Part shown: positions 18,687 through 28,140 of the stretch, piece by piece
Position numbering within the stretch: position 1 is the first letter of the stretch
Layout of the letters: each line of letters starts with the position of its first letter
Assembly (NCBI RefSeq): GCF_025770735.1
Contig: NZ_JAODPB010000004.1
Span: 62,001 to 126,000, forward strand
Reading direction: 5' to 3'
Length of the DNA stretch: 64,000 nucleotides
Origin: Shouchella tritolerans
Lineage (GTDB): Bacteria > Bacillota > Bacilli > Bacillales > Bacillaceae_D
Translations under genes and position numbers: made by a program
The notes under the pieces: generated by a model
What the model was told of the DNA's origin: nothing
Database searches by the model: none
What the model saw: only the letters and a program-made list of their open reading frames with translations

Positions 18687-20231
18687 TTATTTGATTTCTT
18701 CCTTCCCAATTACATAATGGAAATAGTTAAAATGTGCAGGAGCAGTTGACTTTTTCCCATTACCCGTTGCATACAAGGCGAAATAAACCCCCGTAAATCC
18801 ACCTGCTACTTGAGAGGAAAGAAGAGACGTTTCTCCACTACCAATCACTGTTTCTTCACCTGTCGCACTTGTATAGCTAAAAGTAAAGCACGTGTCCGAA
18901 GCCTTTACCGTAAATACAACGCTTGATTCGTTATACTCTATTTCCTTTTCTACCTTCCATAGGCTTCCAACATGGCGACGAAATAGAATAACAGATTTTC
19001 CTTGTTGTCTAGTTTTTGCGATATCATAGTGATAATTTTCGTTCATGAATACTGTTAAACCAGCTTCCTCCCCCACTTCATTAGGAGAAAACTCCATTAA
19101 AGTAGAAATCCTACAGTTAAAATGTTGTTGTCTTCGACCAACAAAGGCTGGGGCTTCAGAATCATTTAACGTACAAGATTGACCGTAAAGTGTTAGTGAA
19201 CCCGGCTTGTCAACTAGCGACCAACAATCGTTTTGTGGATTACGATAAAAATTCCAAACAGGTGGGAGTGAATCGCTTTCAAAATTCTCCACTTCTTTCC
19301 ATGGGGTTGGGTTGCTTAATGGAAGAGATGTTGCCTCATGCTCTAATTCAACTCGACCATTGTTCCCAATTATCGGCCATCCTTCTTCCGACCATTCGAC
19401 TGGAGCGAGATTCGTTTCCCGACCTAGATGATGGACCTTTGTACTTTTAACTGGCCTAAAACCTAGGAATACCGCCCACCAAGTACCATCGTTTGTTAAG
19501 ACTAGATCGGCATGACCGGTTGCTTGAATGGGTAACTTCGTACTCCTGTTAGATAATATTGGGTTATCTGGATTGCTAACAAATGGGCCATAGGGACTTT
19601 CACTCCTGGCAATCGTCACCATATGACCATACTCTGTGCCACCTTCGGCAATTAATAAGTAATATAAACCGTTGATTTTATATAGGTGTGGACCTTCTGG
19701 TGAACTTCCACCTGTTCCTTCCCATATATACCTAATTTCACTTTTCAGTTTTCCAGAATTAATATCCAACTCTGCTTGGATAATCCCTTCAGACCCTATA
19801 TTAGGAAATGCAGCACCCGTTACATAAACTTTGCCATCATCGTCAAATAACAAAGATGGGTCATATCCTTTATAACCATCAATAAAAATCGGATTTGACC
19901 ATGGACCTTCTATATAATCCGCCCAAACAAAGAAAGTCTTTCGAATCGTTATATTCGTTGTAATGACATAAAACCGTCCATTATAATGACGAATGGTTGG
20001 AGCAAAAATACCTTGAGATGGAATATAAGAATGCTCACGTTTAAGCTGCAACTGACTTTCACGTGTTAGGACATGGCCAATTTGCTCCCAATTCACTAAG
20101 TCCTTACTGTGATAAATCGGGATTCCAGGAAAATATTCAAAGGAACTCGTGACTAAATAATAATCTTCTCCGACTCTACATATGCTAGGATCTGGATGAA
20201 ACCCAGGAATGATTGGATTCGTGTATTTCAT
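18687..20231 (-). CDS. Glycoside hydrolase family 43 (xylosidase/arabinofuranosidase type)
   Basis: 514-residue cytoplasmic enzyme. The five-bladed propeller has the general base Asp in FHPDPSICR, the pKa-modulating Asp in GYDPSLLFDDD and the acid Glu in SSPEGPHLYK. The C-terminal third (from about residue 315) is the beta-sandwich seen in XynB-like members. It resembles B. subtilis XynB, so beta-xylosidase or alpha-L-arabinofuranosidase is likely. Start ATG 20231 after AAAGGA. It is co-directional with the GPH symporter upstream, separated by a hairpin, so it probably has its own promoter too. Confidence 0.92.
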   Translation of the reverse strand: MKYTNPIIPGFHPDPSICRVGEDYYLVTSSFEYFPGIPIYHSKDLVNWEQIGHVLTRESQLQLKREHSYIPSQGIFAPTIRHYNGRFYVITTNITIRKTFFVWADYIEGPWSNPIFIDGYKGYDPSLLFDDDGKVYVTGAAFPNIGSEGIIQAELDINSGKLKSEIRYIWEGTGGSSPEGPHLYKINGLYYLLIAEGGTEYGHMVTIARSESPYGPFVSNPDNPILSNRSTKLPIQATGHADLVLTNDGTWWAVFLGFRPVKSTKVHHLGRETNLAPVEWSEEGWPIIGNNGRVELEHEATSLPLSNPTPWKEVENFESDSLPPVWNFYRNPQNDCWSLVDKPGSLTLYGQSCTLNDSEAPAFVGRRQQHFNCRISTLMEFSPNEVGEEAGLTVFMNENYHYDIAKTRQQGKSVILFRRHVGSLWKVEKEIEYNESSVVFTVKASDTCFTFSYTSATGEETVIGSGETSLLSSQVAGGFTGVYFALYATGNGKKSTAPAHFNYFHYVIGKEEIK

Positions 20232-20348
20232 CTGAGCAAGTCCTTTCTGCTAATTCTTTATGGTTTTTATTAATGGTGACATCTCCTTCTTTAACACTTC
20301 TCTAACAGCAAATCTTCATGTCATGCCTAATAAGCAATCATTATCAAA

Positions 20349-20382
20349 TTATGGTAGCATTACTTTGACAATAGTTATGGTA
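20349..20382. promoter_or_regulatory. Direct repeat TTATGGTA upstream of GH43
   Basis: Two exact TTATGGTA copies (20349-20356, 20375-20382), 26 bases apart, about 120-150 bases before the GH43 start, in an otherwise empty 325-base gap. The spacing would suit a two-site activator such as AraC (inference). Confidence 0.4.
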
Positions 20383-20489
20383 ATTTGGCTTTTATTTTAG
20401 TGTTATTTATAGATATGTGTATTATTTTCATAAGGCTGTGGAGCTTTTTTCCTTTATTCCCTAAACACACACAATAATTTTAAAAATAG

Positions 20490-20527
20490 GTTGTTCAAAA
20501 AATATTATATTGGCATTTTTGAACAAC
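20490..20527 (-). terminator. Terminator after the first GPH symporter
   Basis: Perfect 12-base arms GTTGTTCAAAAA and TTTTTGAACAAC, 30 bases past the symporter stop, followed by a T-rich run on the minus strand. Confidence 0.85.
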
Positions 20528-20556
20528 GCTAATGATTATATTATGAAATTCAAGTA

Positions 20557-22080
20557 CTATTTTGTAAGGACATTTGGCGCGTCGTCAATAATATCAACTT
20601 GTCTCCGTCTTTCAAGTTCTACTTGAATTTCTTCCATACGATCTTTATCTAACTCGTAGAATTTCATTGCAATTAATGATGCAATGTAAGCTAACATCAC
20701 GACTCCAAGATTAAGAAACATCGTCATCCAAAAAATCTTGTCAGAATATGGAGTATTTACATCTGGAAACGCAGTTTTAAAACCAATAAATGCTAGCAAC
20801 AACCCTACAATAGTTTGTTGTAATGATGAAACCACTTTATCAATAAGACCATAGATAGCAGATATTGTACCTGCCGCATAGGTGTTTGTTTGATACGTAT
20901 TATAATCGACAACGTCTGCTAACATCGGATTTACAAGACCGGAAGATACATAGCGAGCTGCATTTTTAGCAATGTATAAAAACAAGAAAGCGATTGTCAT
21001 AAAGCCCATATTATCCATACGAATTTGGGTTGGGTCACCCAACCATAAGAGTAAGAACATCGCAGCATAAAGAATTAAACATGCCCATGTTGCAATTACA
21101 TACCCTCTTTTTGACCCGACTTTCATTGCATAACTGATTCCTAAAATAAGAACTAGAATATTAGGAAGCGTTGAAATACCTTGTGTAGCACCCAACATAG
21201 CGTAATCACCTATGACTATAGCAAATAGCATTACGTTTACAATCGCATTACCAGCAATTTGCAAACTCAATTTATCCGTAACCATAGCAACGGAAAACAT
21301 TTGCAATGGTCTATTCCCTTTCAGTAAAGGCCACAAGTCTTTCGCTTTAATCTTCACTGTATTTTTCCCAATACCAAAATTTTCAAGATGATCTTTCGAC
21401 CAAATCCCTATAATTTGTGCTAAACAACATATCCCCCCTACTATTAGAGTGAAGATTAACATTTCGTGAAATAGTTCTACATCATCATACGTGTATTTTC
21501 TTGTTAAATAAAAAGAAAGAAAAATGGTACCTGCTGCATAAAAAAGCATCGTATAAATCATATTAAGTCCACCAAAGATTGGGCGTTGTTTAGGGTCATT
21601 AGTAAGAATAGTATTACCAATATTACCAGCCACTCCATTTATAGTATAACCAATGGTGAATAATAGATATAATATAATAAAGTAAATCATCCTAAAGCCA
21701 TCAGGTACTAGATGGGTTGTTAAAAACATAACCGAAGTTGACGTGGCCATCGTTAAGTAGCCAATTAACGCAGTTGGTCTAACCTTTCCAAATTTCCCTT
21801 TTGTTTTATCAATAATCAAAGCAATAATTGGATCTGTAATACCATCAAAAATCCGAGTACCGGTAATAATAAATGAGGCAATAACAGTACCAAGACCTAC
21901 AGGACCAGCTGCATAGTATGCTACTATCCCCATCATAAACGAAAATGCATTATGCCCCATACCATACATGGGGTATAGAGCTAATTGCCACCATTTTGCA
22001 CGTCTGAACTTTTTGTTTCTTTCAACAATTTCCATTTTCCTTTGTTCTTTCTTTAACTTCCTCGCTTCTTTGTTACTCAT
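20557..22080 (-). CDS. GPH-family sugar:cation symporter
   Basis: 507-residue, 12-helix transporter of the glycoside-pentoside-hexuronide family (MelB/XynP/YicJ type). Helix 2 and the following loop read TRIFDGITDPIIALIIDKTKGKFGKVRP, carrying the paired Asp residues that bind the cation in MelB. Basic N-terminal tail, no signal. It should import the oligosaccharide or glycoside that the neighbouring GH3 and GH43 enzymes split. The 340-base leader carries two cre-like sites and a plausible promoter. Sugar identity is not visible. Confidence 0.92.
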   Translation of the reverse strand: MSNKEARKLKKEQRKMEIVERNKKFRRAKWWQLALYPMYGMGHNAFSFMMGIVAYYAAGPVGLGTVIASFIITGTRIFDGITDPIIALIIDKTKGKFGKVRPTALIGYLTMATSTSVMFLTTHLVPDGFRMIYFIILYLLFTIGYTINGVAGNIGNTILTNDPKQRPIFGGLNMIYTMLFYAAGTIFLSFYLTRKYTYDDVELFHEMLIFTLIVGGICCLAQIIGIWSKDHLENFGIGKNTVKIKAKDLWPLLKGNRPLQMFSVAMVTDKLSLQIAGNAIVNVMLFAIVIGDYAMLGATQGISTLPNILVLILGISYAMKVGSKRGYVIATWACLILYAAMFLLLWLGDPTQIRMDNMGFMTIAFLFLYIAKNAARYVSSGLVNPMLADVVDYNTYQTNTYAAGTISAIYGLIDKVVSSLQQTIVGLLLAFIGFKTAFPDVNTPYSDKIFWMTMFLNLGVVMLAYIASLIAMKFYELDKDRMEEIQVELERRRQVDIIDDAPNVLTK

Positions 22081-22140
22081 AATATTTCCCCCTCCTCACT
22101 AATTAACCCAATGTAGGCTGTTTATATGCTCTTTCCCTCT

Positions 22141-22154
22141 TTTAAGCGCTTTCA
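22141..22154. promoter_or_regulatory. cre-like site 1 before the GPH symporter
   Basis: TGAAAGCGCTTAAA on the minus strand matches the CcpA consensus TGNAARCGNWWWCA at 13 of 14 positions. It lies in the leader, downstream of the predicted promoter (roadblock position). Confidence 0.65.
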
Positions 22155-22180
22155 AATAACATTTTGTATAGTGGTGTGGG

Positions 22181-22194
22181 TGTTAACGCTTTAA
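22181..22194. promoter_or_regulatory. cre-like site 2 before the GPH symporter
   Basis: TTAAAGCGTTAACA on the minus strand matches the CcpA consensus at 13 of 14 positions, 40 bases from site 1. Confidence 0.65.
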
Positions 22195-22432
22195 ATTCTG
22201 AAATAGAAAAGATATTATTACATTTCCTTTTCGCTGTATTTATTCTAAGACAGACAGTACAGATCTAAAACAACACCTTGACTATTAAGTAACTCAATTT
22301 CATTACCCTAAACCGTAGAATCAGTCTAAAATGTTTTTTAAATAAACCCAATTACTTGTCTGTGTACGCCAGACTTATGTTATCACTTACCCTCCCAGCG
22401 TAATCCTTTAGGTTATTAGGGATTTGATACTT

Positions 22433-22490
22433 ACTATACTTATTCTTAGAATACAGACAATAAATTTTTCGCTAAAATAGTTAAAATTCT
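22433..22490 (-). promoter_or_regulatory. Predicted GPH promoter with upstream AT-rich activator box
   Basis: -35 TTGTCT (22455-22460), 16-base spacer, -10 TATAGT (22433-22438). Directly upstream of the -35 is a block of which 25 of 31 bases, counting part of the -35, match the block at 38690-38720 before the dehydrogenase at 37407. The rest of the 22081-22711 gap shows no gene. Confidence 0.5.
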
Positions 22491-22711
22491 GTCACCTTAA
22501 ATAAACCTGACAATATTTTTTTCTTTTTGTCATTACTTTTATCTTTCATTAACAAACCCTTGACTCTAAGAATCTATCTGAGTAATTAATGTCTTCCAAA
22601 ACAAATTTTACCTATTTTTTAGTGGCGCACAGTAGAACTTATTGATTAACCAATAGTTACTGTCTCATCATCTGTTCAGATCTTTGAATTATTAATTAAA
22701 AGTCTCCCTAC

Positions 22712-25429
22712 TTATTTAAATATCTTTTCATAGGAAGAAGAATTCATTAAGCAACGTAGAACATTAGCAGCACATTTTTGAAGGTCTCCCAAAGATAGAT
22801 AAGACCCCTTGTTAGTACCACGATAAGTAACTACCTTACTACCATCGGCCTGTTCAACAACGGTAGCAATGCCATCTGCCACAAGTTTCATTACTTGTTC
22901 ACTAAGTTCTATACCTGCTTCAACTTTCGTAGAGACTGTATCCATTCCTACTGCATTCGGCTCAAATGCGTTCCAGCTCTGTATGATCTCCTTTTTAAAG
23001 CCGCCGTATACTTCAAAAACCTCTTCTTTCACAGCTCCATCAGGCGTAAATACTGGTTGCTGCCCTATCAATGCTGCTATCAGTTGCTCGCTACGGTAAC
23101 CACCCATAATCAGATCATTACCTGCATGTAGATCAAATGGTTTTATACTATTTGAGCCCCAGTCTGTCATAACTAATCCATCAAATCCCCACTCTCCTCT
23201 TAAAACCTCTGTCAACAGTTCATAGTGTGAAGAAGTATAAATTCCATTTAACTTGTTATAACTTGTCATTACAGTTGCAGGACTTGCCTCCCTAACGCAG
23301 ATTTCAAATCCTCTTAAGTAAATTTCACGCAATGCTCGTTCAGAAACGGTACTGTTGGTAAAAGAACGATTAGCTTCCTGATTATTACAAGCAAAGTGCT
23401 TAATAGCTACATACTCTCCCGGAATACTCTGTACTCCAAGCGTCACTGCTGCCGCCATTTTCCCAGAAATTAATGGATCTTCTGAATAGTATTCAAAGTT
23501 TCGTCCACACAATGGATCTCTGTGTATATTCATTCCGGGTCCTAAAATCACACTATAATTGTAGTGCGCTAATTCTTTACCTAAACCAATTCCAACTTCT
23601 TTACAAAAATCCACATCCCAAGTCTGCGCCATTACCATGCCCACTGGATAAGAAGTAGTTGCACCACCTATGATATGTAAACCTGCAGGTCCATCTGTCA
23701 TAGGCATATTAGGAATACCGAGAGATTCAACAAATAGGCTAGTTGTACTTCCCGAAGAACGAGGTGCTTCAACTGGCTTTACTTTTTTTGTCATACGTTT
23801 AGACACAGTGTATGGTGTTTCCCTAGCATCGCCGGCTACCAATCGTGTTAAGACTTCTGGAGCTAAGGTCGCGATAAATTCTTCCACGGTTACATTACCT
23901 TGTTTTACATCAAGTAATGTAGCATTAGGATGATTTTTTACCATAACCACTTCCTGTTTAGTAGGAAAAGGAATTTCAGAATAACTATCAGTTGTTGGCT
24001 TTTTATAAACAGTTCCTTCCGGCACGTAAGTCATCGTCTTACGAGAAATAAGGTTCGCACCATCTATAGTAATACACTCAGCCGCCTTTAACTCTACCAC
24101 TGGTGCATTTATCGATTCGGTTTTTCTAGTAGGAGGTATCAGTATTTGCAATTTACGATCTGGAGACATTTCATTCTTTACTTTTCTAACAGTTGCTTTG
24201 TGATCCAATCTTATAATGGCACTTACAGTAGTATCTTTACTGTCATTACCTACTCGAATAAGATAATCTCCTTTCTCCATTACAAAAGCTGCTAAATTAG
24301 TATCATAAGATGCTAGACTTTCAGTAGAAATTTTTATTATAAGCGTTTCTGTCTCTCCTGGTTGCAACAATTTTGTTTTAGCAAAACCTTTTAATTCCTG
24401 GTATGGTTTAGGTAATCTACCTTCAGGGGAACTAACGTACACCTGAGTGACATCCCTTCCAGGTACTGGTCCAATATTTTTAACAGCAATGGTGACTGCT
24501 ACCTGCTCCCAGGTAGCAGTCACAGACTGTACATCTTTTTCAAAAGTTGTGTAGCTAAGACCATATCCAAAAGGATAAAGTGGTTCTACTCCAAACGTAT
24601 CAAAATAGCGATATCCTACAAAAATATCTTCTACATAATCTTCTTGCATAGAATCACCATCATTTTCTCCGAACGTAGCTGATGCAGGGTTATCACTGTA
24701 TTTTTTTGCCCAAGTATCCGTTAGTTTTCCACTAGGACATACTTTTCCTGTCAGCACATCTGCAAGTGCATTTCCTCCCTCATTACCTGCTAAACCCATC
24801 AAAACTAAAGCATCTAAACCTGGTATCTCATTGATAAAGTTAGCATCAATAACACAGGTGTTTAATACTATGATCGTCTTTTTAAAGGTGGAGGACAGTA
24901 ATTTGAGGTTATTACGCTCAAAAGCAGATAGATAATAATCACCGTCCACTGTCTTTCTATCACCATTTTCTCCAGCATTTCTGCTAATGACATATATAGC
25001 TGTATCAGCCTTGGCTGCCTCTTTTAGTTCCTCCTTGGTAATCTCCAAATCATCAATTCGAATTTTCTTGCCACTCCAAACTCGTTCAACAAAAGTAAGT
25101 GTAGAATCCTCATCATTTGCCTTTTTACTAGCAGCCATAAATCGATTTAACCATGAAGTGGAAGTAAGTTTTAATTTTGCATTCAAGAGACCTTCCATAA
25201 CATTTACCGTATAAGGAGCAGGTGCAAATCCACTTCCACTCCCACACGTTACAGTTTCTGTAGCACCTGAACCAAACAATGCCACTTGATTGTCTTTTAA
25301 TGGTAACGCTTCGTTAGCGTTTTTTAATAGGACCATTCCATCAGCAGCACAGGAACGCGCTGTTTGCATATTTTCAGGGTAGGGATGTTCAACTGGTTCT
25401 GCAAGAATTTTATTAATAAGGTTTTCCAT
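22712..25429 (-). CDS. Glycoside hydrolase family 3 with permuted domain order
   Basis: 905-residue cytoplasmic enzyme. The usual GH3 order is inverted: the alpha/beta sandwich (C-terminal type, NEALPLKDNQVALFGSGA) comes first, then a fibronectin-like domain (VAVTIAVKNIGPVPGRDVTQ, about 310-410), a linker, and finally the TIM barrel (from about 565: MPMTDGPAGLH, AIKHFACNNQE, nucleophile Asp in GLVMTDWGS). This permuted form is known from Butyrivibrio and Ruminococcus beta-glucosidases. Beta-glucosidase or beta-xylosidase activity is likely. GGGGAGG precedes ATG 25429. Its native upstream region has been replaced by the IS30/GHL6 debris. Confidence 0.92.
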   Translation of the reverse strand: MENLINKILAEPVEHPYPENMQTARSCAADGMVLLKNANEALPLKDNQVALFGSGATETVTCGSGSGFAPAPYTVNVMEGLLNAKLKLTSTSWLNRFMAASKKANDEDSTLTFVERVWSGKKIRIDDLEITKEELKEAAKADTAIYVISRNAGENGDRKTVDGDYYLSAFERNNLKLLSSTFKKTIIVLNTCVIDANFINEIPGLDALVLMGLAGNEGGNALADVLTGKVCPSGKLTDTWAKKYSDNPASATFGENDGDSMQEDYVEDIFVGYRYFDTFGVEPLYPFGYGLSYTTFEKDVQSVTATWEQVAVTIAVKNIGPVPGRDVTQVYVSSPEGRLPKPYQELKGFAKTKLLQPGETETLIIKISTESLASYDTNLAAFVMEKGDYLIRVGNDSKDTTVSAIIRLDHKATVRKVKNEMSPDRKLQILIPPTRKTESINAPVVELKAAECITIDGANLISRKTMTYVPEGTVYKKPTTDSYSEIPFPTKQEVVMVKNHPNATLLDVKQGNVTVEEFIATLAPEVLTRLVAGDARETPYTVSKRMTKKVKPVEAPRSSGSTTSLFVESLGIPNMPMTDGPAGLHIIGGATTSYPVGMVMAQTWDVDFCKEVGIGLGKELAHYNYSVILGPGMNIHRDPLCGRNFEYYSEDPLISGKMAAAVTLGVQSIPGEYVAIKHFACNNQEANRSFTNSTVSERALREIYLRGFEICVREASPATVMTSYNKLNGIYTSSHYELLTEVLRGEWGFDGLVMTDWGSNSIKPFDLHAGNDLIMGGYRSEQLIAALIGQQPVFTPDGAVKEEVFEVYGGFKKEIIQSWNAFEPNAVGMDTVSTKVEAGIELSEQVMKLVADGIATVVEQADGSKVVTYRGTNKGSYLSLGDLQKCAANVLRCLMNSSSYEKIFK

Positions 25430-25529
25430 TCAAGTACCTCCCCGTCTAGTATGTTTAAGTCCCAGTTTTTTGATGATCTGAGGCTTTGGTATCGAGATAG
25501 TTCTAGATAAATGGTGAATTGAATTATGT

Positions 25530-26266
25530 TAGAACGAGCTTCATAATCTTTCAAAACATCCAAATTAATATTCAGATATCCATCTTTATATTGACATTCA
25601 GCTTTACCGCCCCTCAAGGGTTCAATATTTACACTTTCTTTCACACCTTTCAAGCGCAGTGAGATATTGTTTATCGGTATGGGAGAAAAGTAGCTATTGG
25701 CAAAACAGCCAGAATTGTTGACCAGTTGTATGATTTGTTGTTCCTTGTTTCTGCAGATATTTACTATCATAGGCGTTAGATCTGGAGCTATCTCTTCTAT
25801 TCCACATAGTGAGAAAAGAATATCCTGTATGATGTTCAGCGTATTCTGGTAACCCTCTTGGTGATAGAACGTTCCGATTTTCCAAGGAATGTAGACAGCA
25901 CGTCCCTTATGATATTTCGACACAAGGATTCCTGGCTCTTGGCTAACCTCATTATAGTAGCAGATTTCGGGCGGTCCAAACGCGTGTTCCGGAATTAGCC
26001 GTAGATACTTGTTTACGTTTTCTTTTGGTTCAACCATTACGAGATTGGGTCCCGGTGCAATCAATGGAGTTTTCATGCATCGTGGGAACAAGTCTTTCTC
26101 CGCCTCCGGAATTTCAAATATTGAAGACATCAGGTCACTTTTGATTTCTTTGACATGTTCAATTCCTAGACAATTCAACCCCGTACTGTTGCGAGCTTCA
26201 AATTGATGATTATAGAGTCCTGTTTCTCCTGTTGCGATGATCGTTCCGCCATTTGCTGCAAACTCA
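25530..26266 (-). pseudogene. Duplicated C-terminal fragment of the GHL6 gene at 30897
   Basis: From EFAANGGTIIATGETG to NLDVLKDYEA this region copies the last ~245 residues of the 661-residue GHL6 protein at 30897-32882, with very high nucleotide identity and only scattered changes. A small deletion at the end removes the original stop, so the frame runs on into the GH3 gene. At the other end it is joined in frame to an IS30-type transposase tail. No start of its own; it cannot encode a working hydrolase. A recent insertion or recombination event is the simplest reading. Confidence 0.88.
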
Positions 26267-26675
26267 TTCACATACATCAAAAAGACTTCCAAAGGCGTTT
26301 TATAGTCTAACGATTTTCTCGGAATATGGTTTCGCTTTGACGCAACGGAATAAACAAACGATTGGCTGGCATTATTAAAATCCATTTTTTTCGGTAGGCC
26401 ATCTTTTCGTAATAACCCATTTGATCCCCCTCGTTTAATGCGCACTGAGAAGGGGTTCCGGGATCAGCGAAATAAATGGAAAGATCATGGTTGTTGCTGA
26501 TTTCACGCCAGTTTGAGAATTCTTTTCCGCAATCAAAGGTAATGGAGCAAATGAGATGGCTTGAAACGCTCCAAAGCCAAGCATTCAAGGCATTCTCAAC
26601 GGCTTGGGCCGTCCGGGCATGAGGCTTTAGCGTGATAATCACCTTGGATAAACGCTCAATCTCCAAACTTACCAT
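26267..26675 (-). mobile_element. IS30-type transposase remnant, truncated and frameshifted
   Basis: Two frames carry parts of one IS30-family DDE core: SITFDCGKEFSNW...YFADPGTPSQCALNEG in the first, then, after a frameshift near 26435, SNGLLRKDGLPKKMDF and KRNHIPRKSLDYKTPLEVFL in the second. These match the IS30 pattern DRGKEF..YFADP....E..NGLLR...PK..DF...N.RPRK.L...TP.E. The N-terminal helix-turn-helix half is absent, and no clear terminal inverted repeats were seen. Dead element; its 3' end is fused to the GHL6 fragment. Confidence 0.85.
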
Positions 26676-26844
26676 TTAAGCCTTTACGATTTCATGGTAA
26701 TTCTTGAATCATCCCAACGTTTTTTACAATAAAACCTATTACATCATTGATTGACGCTTTACGACTAAGTGAGTCGGCTTATCGTCCACACCTGTGTCAA
26801 AAAGCAGTATTGCAGGTGTTGGTCTTCAACTCCTCTGGATGAAT

Positions 26845-28137
26845 TCACTTTTTAATTTTTGACAGTTCTTTATTTAATACGAATACCAACTTTTCAGGGA
26901 AAGATTGAGGGGCAATATCCACCAATTTATCGATCGTAAATCCTTGGATCAAGCTATACGAAGAACTATCTCTAAAACTTTCCCCTAAATATTTATTAAG
27001 CACTGCTTTCGCTTCTTTATTATCATAAAGCTCTTTAAACGTACAGTGAATGGAATAAACATCATCTGTAATCTGTAATTCCTCTATCTCTACTCCATCC
27101 AAATCAGGAATTTGGAACACGTTACTTGTTTCTCCTCCTTTGTCCTCTTCCTGATCCGGCGTATATATATCACTTTCCCTCAGTTGATTGAGAAGCGGCT
27201 CGCCAGCACGATAACGCCTAATATTCTCACTGATAATGTCAATAGTACGGCCGGTGCGGTCGGGTACCTGTGGCGTCGTATGCGGTGTAATCAAGGTATT
27301 AGGCGCATCCCATAAAGGACTATCCACAGGTAGAGGTTCCTTTGTGAACGTGTCGAGACCGGCGCCGCCGATTAGCCCTTCATACAGCGCTTCCGTCAAT
27401 GCTTCTTCATCAATGACAGCTCCGCGGGCCATATTGATAATATAGGCAGAGCGTTTCATCAGCGACAGTTCCCGCCGGCCGATCAAGTGGTGTGTCGCAT
27501 TGTTCAGCGGCACAGCCAACACGACGAAATCACTCTCAGCGAGCAGTTCATCCAGCGTGTCGCCATTCTCCGCACAGTAGAGCTGATCAACTCCCGGCGG
27601 CGGGGAACCGGCACTGCGACGGTAGCCGAGCACATTCATGCCCATCGCTTTCAGCCGCACCGCCAGCTCGCTGCCGGTATGTCCGAGACCGACGACGCCT
27701 ACCGTGCGCCCGTACAATCCGCGAAGATCGTCCTGACCGGGAACTCCAAATTGGTGAGCCCTCTGAGCATCAAGGAACCGCGGGTATTGATACGCCAAGG
27801 CCAACATGAAAAATATCGCATGCTCCGCAAGCACCGGAGCCGAACGCCCCGCAGAGCTCGTTACAAGCAGCTCCCTTTCAAATATCTTAGGCGAGGCGAA
27901 TTTGTTTAATCCGGCGTGATCGCAGTGGACCCAGCGGAGCAACGGCGCCTGTAGAAACCGTTCATCGAGGTCTCCTCCGAGCACAGCTACATCGGCGGTT
28001 TCTAGCGCTTTCTGTATCCCTTCGTGATTGTTTCTTCGTAAGCGAATGACTTTTGCTGGCGCGAAGCCATCAACCAATTTCTGAAAATGTTCATCGCTGT
28101 AGTTTACGGTAGTAAGTACGACGCGTATATCCCTCAT
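26845..28137 (-). CDS. D-2-hydroxyacid dehydrogenase with an extra C-terminal domain
   Basis: 430 residues. About 1-325 is an NAD(P)-dependent D-2-hydroxyacid dehydrogenase: GVVGLGHTGSELAVRL dinucleotide fold, catalytic Arg in NMARGAVID, Glu in FTKEPLP, His in ITPHTTPQ. The last ~105 residues are foreign to the family, AT-rich in DNA, and resemble the helical tail of the GH2 protein of this island (YSI...EAKAVLNKYLG...FVLNKELSKIKK). ATG 28137 follows GGAGG by seven bases; the open frame back to 28344 belongs to a dead gene. Likely reduces or oxidises a sugar-derived 2-keto/hydroxy acid; substrate unknown. Confidence 0.85.
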   Translation of the reverse strand: MRDIRVVLTTVNYSDEHFQKLVDGFAPAKVIRLRRNNHEGIQKALETADVAVLGGDLDERFLQAPLLRWVHCDHAGLNKFASPKIFERELLVTSSAGRSAPVLAEHAIFFMLALAYQYPRFLDAQRAHQFGVPGQDDLRGLYGRTVGVVGLGHTGSELAVRLKAMGMNVLGYRRSAGSPPPGVDQLYCAENGDTLDELLAESDFVVLAVPLNNATHHLIGRRELSLMKRSAYIINMARGAVIDEEALTEALYEGLIGGAGLDTFTKEPLPVDSPLWDAPNTLITPHTTPQVPDRTGRTIDIISENIRRYRAGEPLLNQLRESDIYTPDQEEDKGGETSNVFQIPDLDGVEIEELQITDDVYSIHCTFKELYDNKEAKAVLNKYLGESFRDSSSYSLIQGFTIDKLVDIAPQSFPEKLVFVLNKELSKIKK

Positions 28138-28140
28138 TTT

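Noticed and set aside
25324-26445. A single 373-residue protein
   Set aside because: It is an accidental fusion of transposase tail, GHL6 fragment and read-through into GH3, not a designed protein.
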